A program made the translations under genes and the position numbers. From NCBI GenBank assembly GCA_937926145.1, contig CALANW010000102.1, forward strand, positions 1-30,579: a DNA stretch of 30,579 nucleotides. The letters run 5' to 3'. The notes under the pieces are model-generated. The model ran no database searches. It was not told where the DNA came from and saw only the letters and a program-made list of their open reading frames with translations. The stretch comes from an uncultured Ruminococcus sp. (GTDB lineage: Bacteria; Bacillota; Clostridia; Oscillospirales; Ruminococcaceae). Every line of letters begins with the position of its first letter. Position 1 is the stretch's first letter. Positions 1 through 7,233 of this stretch are shown here, one piece after another.

Positions 1-1
1 A

Positions 2-379
2 TTCAGTGATGGTACTGAAGTTACTTCTAAAGATGTTAAATTTACATTCACAACATTAGCTGACCCTAGCTATGCTGGTCCTAATGGTGGTGGATTGGAT
101 AACCTAGTAGGATATAAAGAATATAATAGCGGAGCTGCTAAAGAATTAACTGGTATCGAAACACCAGATGATTACACAGTTGTATTCCACTTAGTATCAC
201 CTCAAATTGATGCGATCTCATCATTTGGTGCAATGGGAATCACTAGTGCAGATCACTACTCAAAATACAAACAAGGTAAAGTAAGCGTTGTTGAAAAGAA
301 CCAAGAAGAAACTTGTGGTTCAGGTGCTTACCAATTAAAGAAATATGACAAAGCATCAACACATATTTATTTATTTTAA
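2..379 (+). pseudogene. Fragment of a family 5 peptide-binding protein (ABC transporter substrate-binding), truncated at both ends
   Basis: The frame is open from base 2 and reads like the interior of an extracellular solute-binding protein of family 5 (OppA/DppA type). It has an FSDGTEVTSKDVKFT stretch, matching the family's F-DG-pVTa-DV-f block, and later a CGSGAYQLKKYDK stretch, matching the G-TGPY-l block. The full protein would be about 500-600 residues; only about 125 are here. The N-terminus is cut by the window edge. The homology ends at a KAST tetrapeptide near base 361, followed by five unrelated residues and a stop. The DNA is clearly more AT-rich and uses codons unlike everything downstream. 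I infer a chimeric contig end or a foreign remnant; it is unlikely to be functional here. Confidence 0.75.
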
Positions 380-395
380 ATAATTATGTGTTGAT
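355..395. repeat. 41-bp AT-rich near-perfect palindrome at the end of the foreign fragment
   Basis: The arms ATCAACACATA (355-365) and TATGTGTTGAT (385-395) are exact reverse complements. Pairing continues inward for 7 more pairs after one T-T mismatch, giving 18 of 19 pairs around a 3-base centre. The stop codon of the fragment lies inside it, and the -35 box of the next promoter overlaps its right end. It has no GC core or clean U-tract, so it is not a normal intrinsic terminator. It may belong to the resident genome, with the join lying in its left arm. Confidence 0.8.
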
Positions 396-419
396 TTTGA
401 TTTAATACTGTGGTATAAT
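391..419 (+). promoter_or_regulatory. Sigma-A promoter of the chemoreceptor gene
   Basis: TTGATT (391-396) is separated by 17 bases from TATAAT (414-419), with an extended -10 TGG at 411-413. It lies about 80 bases upstream of the chemoreceptor start, leaving a leader of roughly 70 bases. Confidence 0.7.
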
Positions 420-497
420 TACTGCAATTTGACAGCGGTTCAGGAAAATGTATGGCTTTTGGCTTCGCATTTGTAAACTGCATTTGGAGGGTAAATC

Positions 498-2468
498 TTG
501 AAAAATAAAAGTATAAAAAAGGATCTTTCGGCACTTGTGCTGATAATTTTCGGCATTTCCTGTCTGATACTGGCTGCGATATGCGTTACTTCGTCCTCGT
601 CTTCGATCATCAAAAGGAAAAATGCAAATTTCGAGCAGACAACTGTTATCCGCTCGCAGCAAATGGCGGAATGGTTCAGCGTTCAGGAACGAATGCTGGA
701 CGAGCTTGCAATTTCACTCCACAGCAATGGCTATGATGCGGAAAGGTTTGATTCTGCGGTCAGCCATCTTGCCGATATGACCGCAATGGACAGCAATATC
801 TATGCGATATATATGGGTCGTGCCGATAAATCGTGCGTATTTTCGGACGGCTGGGACGCTGCCGCCGAAAACTATGACCCGACCGAGCGTGACTGGTACA
901 AAGACGCTGTGAACGCTGATTCTGCGGTCATCTCCGCACCTTATGTCGACGTTGAATCGGGCAAAATGGTTATAACCGTTTCCGAGCCGATAAAGGACAG
1001 CGGCGGCAAAACAACAGCGGTCGTTGCGGCGGATATTTTCGTTACGTCCGTGACCGACATTGCCGAGAGCAACAGCGACCCCGACAGCTATCCTATTCTC
1101 ATCGACTCGGATAACAATATAATAGTACATAAAAATCCCGATTTTCTGCCGTCCGTAGGCGATGACGGCAGCGATGCGCTGACCTCTGCCGACAATATGC
1201 TGAAAAGCGGAGCTGTTCCGGACGAAACTCTTTTTACAGCCGCTGACTATGACGGTACAAAGACAGTTTTCGCCAAGTCTGATATCGGCGGAACGGGTTG
1301 GAAGTATCTCCTTGCCGTGCCTTATTCAGTTTATTACAGTGAAACAACAAAGATGACCTTCGGTTATGCGCTGATATTCGTAGTTTTCCTCATTGTCGAT
1401 ACTATAGTAATTTCAAGAGCCGTTTCCATGAAACTGAAACCGCTTGGCGAACTCGAATCTGCGGCTGAGGCAATGACCGCAGGAAACCTCGGTTACACGA
1501 GCCGATACAGAAGCAATGACGAAATAGGCAGAGCCTGCATTGCCGTTGAAAATGCCAACCGGATGATATACGGTTACATCTGCGATATTGATGAAAACCT
1601 CTCCGCAATGGCTGACGGAAGCTTTGACAGGGATATCGATATCGAGTATATCGGCGACTTTGCAAGTATAAAGGACTCACTTATCAAGATAAGAAATTCG
1701 CTCAATGAGACTTTGCAGAAGATAAACTCCGTCACCGATCAGGTCGCAAACGGCTCTGACCTTGTTGCAAACGGTGCGCAGGAGCTTTCCGAGGGTGCTG
1801 TCAAGCAGAGCGAGGCAGTCGACAGGCTCACACGTTCATCGGAAAGCTTCGGCGACAAGCTGAAAAACACCTTTGAAAGTGCGGATAAGGCTGATTTCAT
1901 CGCAGGCGATATGGGCAGAAAGGTCGATGAATGCAGCGAGAGCATGGAAAGGCTCGGCGAAGCGATGAACAACATCAGCACATCCACCGAGCAGATAAGA
2001 GTTATAACCAAGACCGTTGAGGATATCGCATTCCAGACGAATATCCTTGCGCTCAATGCGGCTGTCGAAGCGGCAAGAGCGGGTGCGGCAGGCAAGGGCT
2101 TCGCAGTCGTTGCCGATGAGGTGCGCAACCTTGCATCAAAGAGTGCCGAGGCTGCCAACACCACCACAAAGCTTATAGAAACATCCTGTGCCGCAGTTGA
2201 AAGCGGTGCTGCCCTCACGGAAGAGACCTCCGCAAAGCTTTCCGATATCGTTTCGGACGCACGGAAGATGCAGGAACATATTCGATCTATATCTGACGAT
2301 GCCGCCGAGGAAAAGACCGAGCTTGAATCAATAACCGAGGAGATAGGACATATTTCCGAGGTCGTTCAGATAAACACAGCCACCGCCGAAGAAAGCGCCG
2401 CATCGAGCGAGGAACTCAGCGGTCAGGCAAACACGCTCAAGGATATGCTGAGCGGATTCAGATTATAA
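498..2468 (+). CDS. Methyl-accepting chemotaxis protein with dCache sensor and HAMP domain
   Basis: A 656-residue transmembrane chemoreceptor that should sense a small extracellular ligand and control CheA/CheW. Domains in order: membrane segment at about 10-32; extracellular dCache-type sensor at about 35-280, with the typical DPTERDWYKDA stretch near 126-136; second membrane segment at about 285-305; HAMP at about 306-360; long coiled coil; and the signalling tip near 505-545, which contains FQTNILALNAAVEAARAG and GKGFAVVADEVRNLA. The start is TTG, chosen because GGAGG lies 7 bases before it (486-490) and no better codon fits. It is a single gene with its own promoter and terminator. No other che or flagellar gene is in the window, so the ligand and output are unknown. 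Confidence 0.95.
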   Translation: MKNKSIKKDLSALVLIIFGISCLILAAICVTSSSSSIIKRKNANFEQTTVIRSQQMAEWFSVQERMLDELAISLHSNGYDAERFDSAVSHLADMTAMDSNIYAIYMGRADKSCVFSDGWDAAAENYDPTERDWYKDAVNADSAVISAPYVDVESGKMVITVSEPIKDSGGKTTAVVAADIFVTSVTDIAESNSDPDSYPILIDSDNNIIVHKNPDFLPSVGDDGSDALTSADNMLKSGAVPDETLFTAADYDGTKTVFAKSDIGGTGWKYLLAVPYSVYYSETTKMTFGYALIFVVFLIVDTIVISRAVSMKLKPLGELESAAEAMTAGNLGYTSRYRSNDEIGRACIAVENANRMIYGYICDIDENLSAMADGSFDRDIDIEYIGDFASIKDSLIKIRNSLNETLQKINSVTDQVANGSDLVANGAQELSEGAVKQSEAVDRLTRSSESFGDKLKNTFESADKADFIAGDMGRKVDECSESMERLGEAMNNISTSTEQIRVITKTVEDIAFQTNILALNAAVEAARAGAAGKGFAVVADEVRNLASKSAEAANTTTKLIETSCAAVESGAALTEETSAKLSDIVSDARKMQEHIRSISDDAAEEKTELESITEEIGHISEVVQINTATAEESAASSEELSGQANTLKDMLSGFRL

Positions 2469-2475
2469 AAAACGC

Positions 2476-2513
2476 CCCTCACTACGGTTTGTCGGTCGCA
2501 GTGAGGGTTTTTT
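2476..2513 (+). terminator. Intrinsic terminator of the chemoreceptor gene
   Basis: The arms CCCTCACT (2476-2483) and AGTGAGGG (2500-2507) form an 8-bp stem followed by six T (2508-2513). It begins 7 bases after the chemoreceptor stop. Confidence 0.9.
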
Positions 2514-2527
2514 GGAATATACAAAAA

Positions 2528-2704
2528 TCAATTTTCTCTGTTATCGATAGCATAAACGATGCAGGCAATGCCCGAAATAAGCGCAAGCAGTATCGCACAG
2601 CCGAAGCCGCCGTCAGAGCCGCTGACTGCCGAGCCAATGAAAAATCCGACCACAGCCGCAATTGCCATTATGATAACTGACCCTACCGTTTTGAATTTTT
2701 TCAT
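2528..2704 (-). CDS. Small two-pass membrane protein, 58 residues
   Basis: This short gene reads from an ATG at 2704 to a TGA at 2528. An AAAGGTGG ribosome binding site and a good promoter lie upstream. The product begins MKKFKTVG, has a first hydrophobic segment at about 8-25 (IIMAIAAVVGFFIGSAV), a glycine/serine turn (SGSDGGFG) and a second hydrophobic segment at about 36-52, and ends IDNREN. It looks like a hairpin integral membrane protein. I recognise no family. It is downstream of the ABC exporter pair on the same strand but has its own promoter. Correct start signals and a clear membrane pattern argue that it is real. Confidence 0.6.
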   Translation of the reverse strand: MKKFKTVGSVIIMAIAAVVGFFIGSAVSGSDGGFGCAILLALISGIACIVYAIDNREN

Positions 2705-2737
2705 ACAAGACCACCTTTCTTTTTGCAGGATAGATAT

Positions 2738-2766
2738 ATTTTAGCACATTGTTTCGGGAAAAGCAA
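2738..2766 (-). promoter_or_regulatory. Promoter of the 58-residue membrane protein
   Basis: On the minus strand, TTGCTT (2766-2761) is separated by 17 bases from TAAAAT (2743-2738), with TGC as an extended -10. It lies about 35 bases before the start codon. Confidence 0.6.
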
Positions 2767-2771
2767 TAATA

Positions 2772-2806
2772 ATTACGCATTAAGCATTACGCATTAAACA
2801 TTAAAC
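2772..2806. repeat. Five tandem 7-bp units
   Basis: The units are ATTACGC, ATTAAGC, ATTACGC, ATTAAAC and ATTAAAC, back to back. The array covers the TAA stop of the downstream ABC exporter gene (2801-2803), so unit copy number could change the last residues of that protein. Confidence 0.75.
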
Positions 2807-4597
2807 ATAGTATTGTGCCTGCGCCTTGAACATCTCGGCGTAAATTCCGTTCGGCTTGTGAACAAGCTCGCTGTGAGTGCCGTATTCCTTGACCGTGCCC
2901 TCCGAGAACACCGCAATGTTGTCGCAGAATTTGCAGGAGGAAAGACGGTGAGAAATGTATACTGCTGTTTTGCCGTTGACAAGACTGTCGAACTGGCGGT
3001 AAATTTCATACTCCGCAACGGGGTCAAGCGCCGCTGTCGGCTCGTCGAGGATTATAACGGGAGCGTTCTTGTAAAGCGCACGGGTGATAGCCATTTTCTG
3101 CTGTTCGCCGCCCGAAAGCTCAACGCCGTCATTGTCGAACTGCTTGAACATCATCGTATCTCTGCCCTTGGGGAGCGAGTTTATCTTGTCGAGAAGTCCC
3201 GTCTTGCGGAAAAGCTCATCGACCGTTTCGCCGCTGTCCTCTTTGCCGAGGAGAATGTTGTCCTGCGCCGAGAATGCAAGCAGTTTGAAGTCCTGGAAAA
3301 CGACCGAGAAAAGCTTCATATATTCGGCGTAATCATAGTCGCGGATATTCACGCCGTCGAGAAGAATTTCTCCGCTGTCGGCATCGTAAAGACGGCACAA
3401 AAGCTTGATGAAGGTTGTCTTTCCTGCGCCGTTAAGTCCGACTACCGAGAGCTTTTCACCTGCTCGGAGCGTGAGCGAAACATTGTTGAGAACGTATTTA
3501 TCCGTGTGAGGATATTTAAAGCTGACGTTTCTGAACTCGATAACGTGACCGCCGCTGAGGTTCTCGACCTTTTTGTCGCCCTTTTCCATTGCAGGCGGAT
3601 AGTCCATAAACTTGATTATCTCGTACATATAGTTGCTGCGCTTGGCGATATCCTGAATCCCGAGGATAAGCGCCTGCATCGATGCGTGGAGCGTTCCGCC
3701 TGCGCTGAGCATCTGCGAGAATGTACCTATCGTTATCTTTCCCGTAACGGCGAGGATTCCGAGGTAAAGGTAAGTTCCGAAATCGCGCAGAACGCCGACA
3801 ATAATGTCAAGGATATTGAGCGGAAATTTCAGCTTGTTGATGTTTTCCCAGTAGTCGGAAAGACGTTTTATCTGCTGTGAAGTCTTGGCGAGCATCATTC
3901 CTGCGGCGCTGTAAAGACGAACGTCCTTTCCGCAGCGAAAATCCTCCATTTCCCAGCAGATATGTCCGAAGATACGGTTTATTCCCGAAAGTTCGGAGAA
4001 ATTTTCAATATCTATCTTGTTTTTCTTCGAGTTGATGATAGCCGTGAGTGCAAGCAGAATTCCGATGATTATGAGCAGTACGGGCGCATTTATAATAAGT
4101 ACGGCAATAACGCCTGCGATCTTTATCACGTTTGAAATAAGCGCAAAAAACGCCGATGCGATGTTGTGCGTTCCGCCCGACCACCATAAGCCGTCCCTTG
4201 CTTTTTTGATGCTGTCAAGAGCGTCTTTGTCCTCGGTGAGCGAGAAATCTATTTCCATACATCTTGCGGAAACTTCCATGCTCGAAGCGTTGTTGAAAAG
4301 GTCCTCACACTTGGAAAGATGAACGGTCAGAACGCTGTTCAGCGCCGCAAGAAGAATGGACGAAACCGTCATTACCGCAAAGCAGGTGATGATGAATGGT
4401 ATATCCTTTTCTTCCGCCATAAGCGCATCGACAGCAACGGGCAGAAGCAAAAGCTCAGGGAAAGGCATAGCCGCACCGATGATAACATTCAGCACAGACA
4501 GCGGCAGATACGATCTTTTGTACTGCTTCATCTGTCGGAAACAGTATTTAAGCGACTCCTTAACGGGAGAATTTTTCTTTTCTTTCAGTTTCTTCAT
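2801..4597 (-). CDS. ABC exporter half-transporter (membrane domain plus ATPase), second of a pair
   Basis: A 598-residue type I ABC exporter: an N-terminal membrane domain (about 30-330) with six expected helices, then an ATPase domain (about 350-590). The ATPase has Walker A (GLNGAGKTT, near 385), Q-loop (VFQDF), signature LSGGEQQK (near 494), Walker B with catalytic Glu (ILDEPTAALD, near 515) and H-loop (ISHR, near 548). I chose the ATG at 4597 because AAAGGAG lies 8 bases upstream; an in-frame GTG at 4606 sits on the ribosome binding site and is unlikely. It starts 14 bases after the stop of the partner exporter, so the two are co-transcribed and probably form a heterodimer. Both ATPase sites look complete. 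The substrate is unknown; drug or peptide export is most likely. Confidence 0.9.
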   Translation of the reverse strand: MKKLKEKKNSPVKESLKYCFRQMKQYKRSYLPLSVLNVIIGAAMPFPELLLLPVAVDALMAEEKDIPFIITCFAVMTVSSILLAALNSVLTVHLSKCEDLFNNASSMEVSARCMEIDFSLTEDKDALDSIKKARDGLWWSGGTHNIASAFFALISNVIKIAGVIAVLIINAPVLLIIIGILLALTAIINSKKNKIDIENFSELSGINRIFGHICWEMEDFRCGKDVRLYSAAGMMLAKTSQQIKRLSDYWENINKLKFPLNILDIIVGVLRDFGTYLYLGILAVTGKITIGTFSQMLSAGGTLHASMQALILGIQDIAKRSNYMYEIIKFMDYPPAMEKGDKKVENLSGGHVIEFRNVSFKYPHTDKYVLNNVSLTLRAGEKLSVVGLNGAGKTTFIKLLCRLYDADSGEILLDGVNIRDYDYAEYMKLFSVVFQDFKLLAFSAQDNILLGKEDSGETVDELFRKTGLLDKINSLPKGRDTMMFKQFDNDGVELSGGEQQKMAITRALYKNAPVIILDEPTAALDPVAEYEIYRQFDSLVNGKTAVYISHRLSSCKFCDNIAVFSEGTVKEYGTHSELVHKPNGIYAEMFKAQAQYYV

Positions 4598-4611
4598 AGC
4601 TGTCACTCCTT

Positions 4612-6501
4612 TCAGTCGGCAACGGCGGCTTCGGTCGCTTCACCGTCGAAAATATCCTTGTCTTCGATGTAATACTGCGCCTGAACGCGGAACATTTCGG
4701 CATAATCGCCGTTTTTCGCCATAAGCTCATCGTGAGTTCCCGTTTCGGTCATTTCGCCGTCCTTGAACATCGCAACTCGGTCACAGAAGCGCGTTGAGGA
4801 AAGTCGGTGTGAGATATAGACCGCGGTTCTGTTTCCGACAAGTCCGTTGAAGCTCTTGTAAAGCTTGTATTCGGCAAGCGCATCAAGCGCGGCTGTAGGT
4901 TCGTCAAGAACTATCACATTACTGCCCTTGTAGAGCGCCCTTGCAAGGGCAAGCTTCTGTTTTTCGCCGCCCGAAAGGTCAACGCCGTCATCGTAGAGAA
5001 CTTTGAGAAGTTCGGTGTCGATGCCTTTTGAAAGGCTGTCTATCTTTTCGGAAAGTCCTGCTTCGCGCAGGCACTTGTCAGCCTTCGCTTTGTCCGTTTC
5101 ACCGGGAGGATCCATCGAAACATTCTCCGCCATCGGAAATGCGAACACGGTCACGTCCTGAAATGCAGGCGAGAACAGCCGGTAATACTCTGCTCTGTTA
5201 AATCGGCGTATGTCCGTTCCGTTCATAAGGATACGTCCCTCGGTGACATCGTAAAGCCGCAGGAGAAGCTTGATAAATGTGCTTTTTCCTGCGCCGTTCA
5301 AGCCGACAACGGCAAGCTTTTCACCTGCTTCGAGGGTCAAATTCAGATTTTTCAGCGCGTATTTATCCTGACCCTTGTATTTGAACGAAACATTCTCGAA
5401 TGTGAAAACATAGCGGTCGGACTTTGGAACGGGGATAGTGTCCTTGTCTTCGCTCGTTGGGATATCCATAAAGCTGCGGTAATCGTCCGTGTGTGCGCTT
5501 CGCTCTCTCAGACCCGAAAGTGCCGAGAGAACTTGGCTTACCGCATTGGAGAATGCGCCTGCACTGGCAAGATAGAGCGTGAAATCACCGATCGAAAGTC
5601 CGTCCTTTATAACGCCGTAAACGAGCCAGCCCGTGATGATAAGCTGACGAATGAGCGATATTCCGTGCGAGAATATCGTGTTGTATATCCAGTATTGGCG
5701 TGACTTTATCCAGTGTGAAAGCTCCTCATCATAGACCTCGTGCTGTCTTTTTGAGAGGAAATTCTTCATTCCGAAAAGGCGAATATCCTTTGCGTAGGAA
5801 AAATCGGTCGTTACGGTTTCCATATATTCAAGCTTTCGCCAGTGGGGCATCATTGCGTCCCACATTTCCTTTTTATCCTTTTTGCGAATATGTTCAAAGT
5901 AAAGATACTGGATAACGGACAGCACAGCAATGACCAGAATTATGAGCGGATCAAAGCTTGTCATAATGACAACTGCGATGATAATGGAAATAATCTGCGT
6001 GAGAAGAACCTGCATAAAGGTCATCATTCCCTGAACGCCCACCCAGTCGCCGTCCGTTGCGCGCTTGGCTTTCTGAAGTCGGTCGAGCATATCGGGCGTT
6101 TCGAGCGATTCATAGTCCATGCCGAGCGTTTTCGCGATGCGCTCCTTGACTATCATAAGTCGGATATAGGTAAATCCTACACCCAATTTTGTCAATGATA
6201 TTGTGTTGAGCCACATTATGAAAAGCTCCGCAAGGCTCGTTGCCGTCACAAGCTTTATGAGCGGAATGATGTTTCCGCCGCCTGCGCTCGTCTGTATCAT
6301 ATCAATGACAAGCTTTCCGATAAAGCTCCAGATATATGACATCGAAGCCGCCGCGAACGTTCCCGTCAGCAGGAAAAATATCAGCGACTTGCGGTATTTG
6401 ACGAACCTTTTCAGTATGTAGATACAGTTGCTTATAACGCCGTATTCCTTGTGAAGCTCGTCTTTTTTCTCTTCTTTTTCTGTCTGCGTAAAGTAAGCCA
6501 T
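4612..6501 (-). CDS. ABC exporter half-transporter, first of a pair
   Basis: A 629-residue type I ABC exporter with the same plan as its neighbour: membrane helices over about 40-340 and an ATPase domain from about 365. Visible motifs are Walker A (GLNGAGKST, near 400), Q-loop (AFQDV), signature LSGGEKQK (near 509), Walker B (VLDEPTAALD, near 532) and H-loop (ISHR, near 563). I place the start at the ATG at 6501, preceded by AAAGGGG at 8 bases. An in-frame codon 17 residues further upstream lies in the terminator region and lacks a binding site. It has no peptidase (C39) domain. The promoter, leader peptide and terminator immediately upstream suggest induction by an attenuation mechanism, as known for the BmrC/BmrD multidrug exporter of Bacillus subtilis. 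Drug efflux is an inference from that analogy. Confidence 0.9.
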   Translation of the reverse strand: MAYFTQTEKEEKKDELHKEYGVISNCIYILKRFVKYRKSLIFFLLTGTFAAASMSYIWSFIGKLVIDMIQTSAGGGNIIPLIKLVTATSLAELFIMWLNTISLTKLGVGFTYIRLMIVKERIAKTLGMDYESLETPDMLDRLQKAKRATDGDWVGVQGMMTFMQVLLTQIISIIIAVVIMTSFDPLIILVIAVLSVIQYLYFEHIRKKDKKEMWDAMMPHWRKLEYMETVTTDFSYAKDIRLFGMKNFLSKRQHEVYDEELSHWIKSRQYWIYNTIFSHGISLIRQLIITGWLVYGVIKDGLSIGDFTLYLASAGAFSNAVSQVLSALSGLRERSAHTDDYRSFMDIPTSEDKDTIPVPKSDRYVFTFENVSFKYKGQDKYALKNLNLTLEAGEKLAVVGLNGAGKSTFIKLLLRLYDVTEGRILMNGTDIRRFNRAEYYRLFSPAFQDVTVFAFPMAENVSMDPPGETDKAKADKCLREAGLSEKIDSLSKGIDTELLKVLYDDGVDLSGGEKQKLALARALYKGSNVIVLDEPTAALDALAEYKLYKSFNGLVGNRTAVYISHRLSSTRFCDRVAMFKDGEMTETGTHDELMAKNGDYAEMFRVQAQYYIEDKDIFDGEATEAAVAD

Positions 6502-6527
6502 TATGTTACCCCTTTCTGTTTGAACGC

Positions 6528-6574
6528 AAAAAAGCGCCCCTGACTGCACCATTAGGCACAGCAGGGACGCTTTT
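6528..6574 (-). terminator. Intrinsic terminator between the leader peptide and the ABC exporter genes (attenuator)
   Basis: On the minus-strand RNA the arm AAAAGCG-U-CCCUG-CUGUGCC pairs with GGUGCAG-U-CAGGG-G-CGCUUUU around a UAAU loop. That is about 20 pairs including wobbles, with one bulged U, followed by UUUUUU (complement of 6528-6533). It lies 15 bases after the leader stop and ends only about 25 bases before the exporter start. All exporter transcription from the visible promoter must pass through it. Confidence 0.9.
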
Positions 6575-6589
6575 ATTTACCCTAAAATT

Positions 6590-6673
6590 TTAGTCCGCGA
6601 GGACGGGCAGCGTTCTTTTTCCCATAAAAATGCCGTAATGATAGCTTGATGTGTTTAAGATATTCACGAACAT
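6590..6673 (-). CDS. 27-residue regulatory leader peptide upstream of the ABC exporters
   Basis: The frame opens with an ATG at 6673 and closes with TAA at 6590. AAAGGAG (6689-6683) lies 9 bases before the ATG, a better site than that of the exporter itself. The product starts MFVNILNTSS, continues YHYGIFMGKR and ends TLPVLAD. It is not strongly hydrophobic and has no signal peptide. Codons 22-24 (CTG CCC GTC) are an exact complement of the nine bases between the ribosome binding site and the start, so the leader mRNA can fold on itself. The position between a strong promoter and an intrinsic terminator is typical of a cis-acting leader whose translation state decides read-through. The alternative is a small exported peptide, which I consider less likely. 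No homology is claimed. Confidence 0.7.
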   Translation of the reverse strand: MFVNILNTSSYHYGIFMGKRTLPVLAD

Positions 6674-6683
6674 TCTGCCCGTC
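6602..6683 (-). promoter_or_regulatory. Leader mRNA stem that can occlude the leader start site
   Basis: GACGGGCAG (RNA from 6683 to 6675), between the ribosome binding site and the start codon of the leader, is perfectly complementary to CUGCCCGUC (RNA from 6610 to 6602) in leader codons 22-24. A ribosome in the leader would open this 9-bp stem. I infer that ribosome position changes the fold ahead of the terminator. I did not find a clear competing antiterminator stem by eye. Confidence 0.6.
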
Positions 6684-6706
6684 TCCTTTCAAAATATGAT
6701 GTTTTG

Positions 6707-6735
6707 AGTATAGCACGGTTGGAAACCGTTGTCAA
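6707..6735 (-). promoter_or_regulatory. Strong promoter of the leader/ABC exporter operon, with a palindrome in the spacer
   Basis: TTGACA (6735-6730) is separated by exactly 17 bases from TATACT (6712-6707), with TGC as an extended -10. The spacer holds a perfect inverted repeat ACGGTT-GGA-AACCGT (6715-6729), placed where a repressor would block polymerase. The matching regulator was not identified. Confidence 0.85.
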
Positions 6736-6864
6736 GGGTTTTTACAAAAAAATCCCGAGAGAATAAAAATAACAAAACTAACCGCTGTAAATCCACAATA
6801 AGTAGGGTCAACATCGCGAAGCGCATAAAGTTTACGTCCACGCTTTTTAAAGGGTGGCAGGGGT

Positions 6865-6902
6865 CAAGGGGACAGCGTCCCTTGTCGCTTCCGCAGAAGC
6901 GA
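6865..6902. repeat. Two back-to-back short hairpins
   Basis: CAAGGGGAC (6865-6873) pairs with GTCCCTTG (6877-6884), with one bulged G. TCGCTTC (6885-6891) pairs perfectly with GAAGCGA (6896-6902) around CGCA. The pair resembles a REP-type intergenic element; no second copy was seen here. Confidence 0.5.
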
Positions 6903-6960
6903 AATACTCTAAACTAACATCGAAAGGCTTTGTAGCAAAAGCGTAATATCTATAAATAAA

Positions 6961-7044
6961 AAAGGCGCAATTCACATCAAAAAGGTAAAACAGAACGTGA
7001 GAAATCAAGTTTCGTAAAACCTAAAAAATGTGAATTGCGCCTTT
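6961..7044. repeat. Hairpin repeat, copy 1 (17-bp perfect arms), probable bidirectional terminator
   Basis: AAAGGCGCAATTCACAT (6961-6977) and its exact reverse complement (7028-7044) flank a 50-base interior that contains AAAAAGGTAAAACAGAACGT. Both outer sides carry T-rich runs in the outgoing direction, so it can terminate either way. It would end transcription of the Fe-S gene before the ABC promoter. A related copy lies at 23291-23365. Confidence 0.8.
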
Positions 7045-7070
7045 CTTTTTTTCTCAAATAAACTGTCCTT

Positions 7071-7111
7071 GCAGATAATATATGCGAACAAAGTGAGTAT
7101 ATATTATCTGC
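7071..7111. repeat. 13-bp perfect inverted repeat
   Basis: GCAGATAATATAT (7071-7083) and ATATATTATCTGC (7099-7111) are perfect complements around a 15-base loop. The stem is AT-rich without a U-tract, so a terminator role is doubtful. No second copy was seen. Confidence 0.7.
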
Positions 7112-7233
7112 AACGCAATATGAACAGCTATGGGAAATGAACGGGAAAATACAAATTCAGAAAATACTGTTTTTACTGACATATAGTGTCGGAATAAAAT
7201 GCTGCATCGTCCTAATTTGTTATTGCATCAAAT

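Larger units (their letters stand above)
6736..7233. other. Gene-free intergenic island rich in hairpins
   Basis: Between the ABC operon promoter and the 3' end of the Fe-S protein gene I see no credible coding frame with a ribosome binding site. The stretch holds three separate structured elements, described in their own entries, and otherwise AT-rich sequence with no recognisable RNA gene. Confidence 0.6.

Noticed and set aside
355..395. Palindrome as an intrinsic terminator for the solute-binding protein fragment
   Set aside because: The stem is AT-rich with no GC core and no U-tract after it.
714..1130. 138-residue minus-strand frame inside the chemoreceptor gene
   Set aside because: A shadow of the sensor domain coding sequence; no start signals.
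2489..2744. Two short plus-strand frames after the chemoreceptor terminator
   Set aside because: The minus strand of the same stretch encodes a better gene with promoter, binding site and membrane pattern.
2813..3880. 355-residue plus-strand open frame opposite the ABC exporter
   Set aside because: It lies wholly inside a well supported gene on the other strand and shows no start signals or recognisable domain.
6590..6673. Leader peptide as an exported signalling or bacteriocin peptide
   Set aside because: No double-glycine leader, no signal peptide and no peptidase domain on the ABC exporter; the terminator directly after it fits attenuation better. Not fully excluded.
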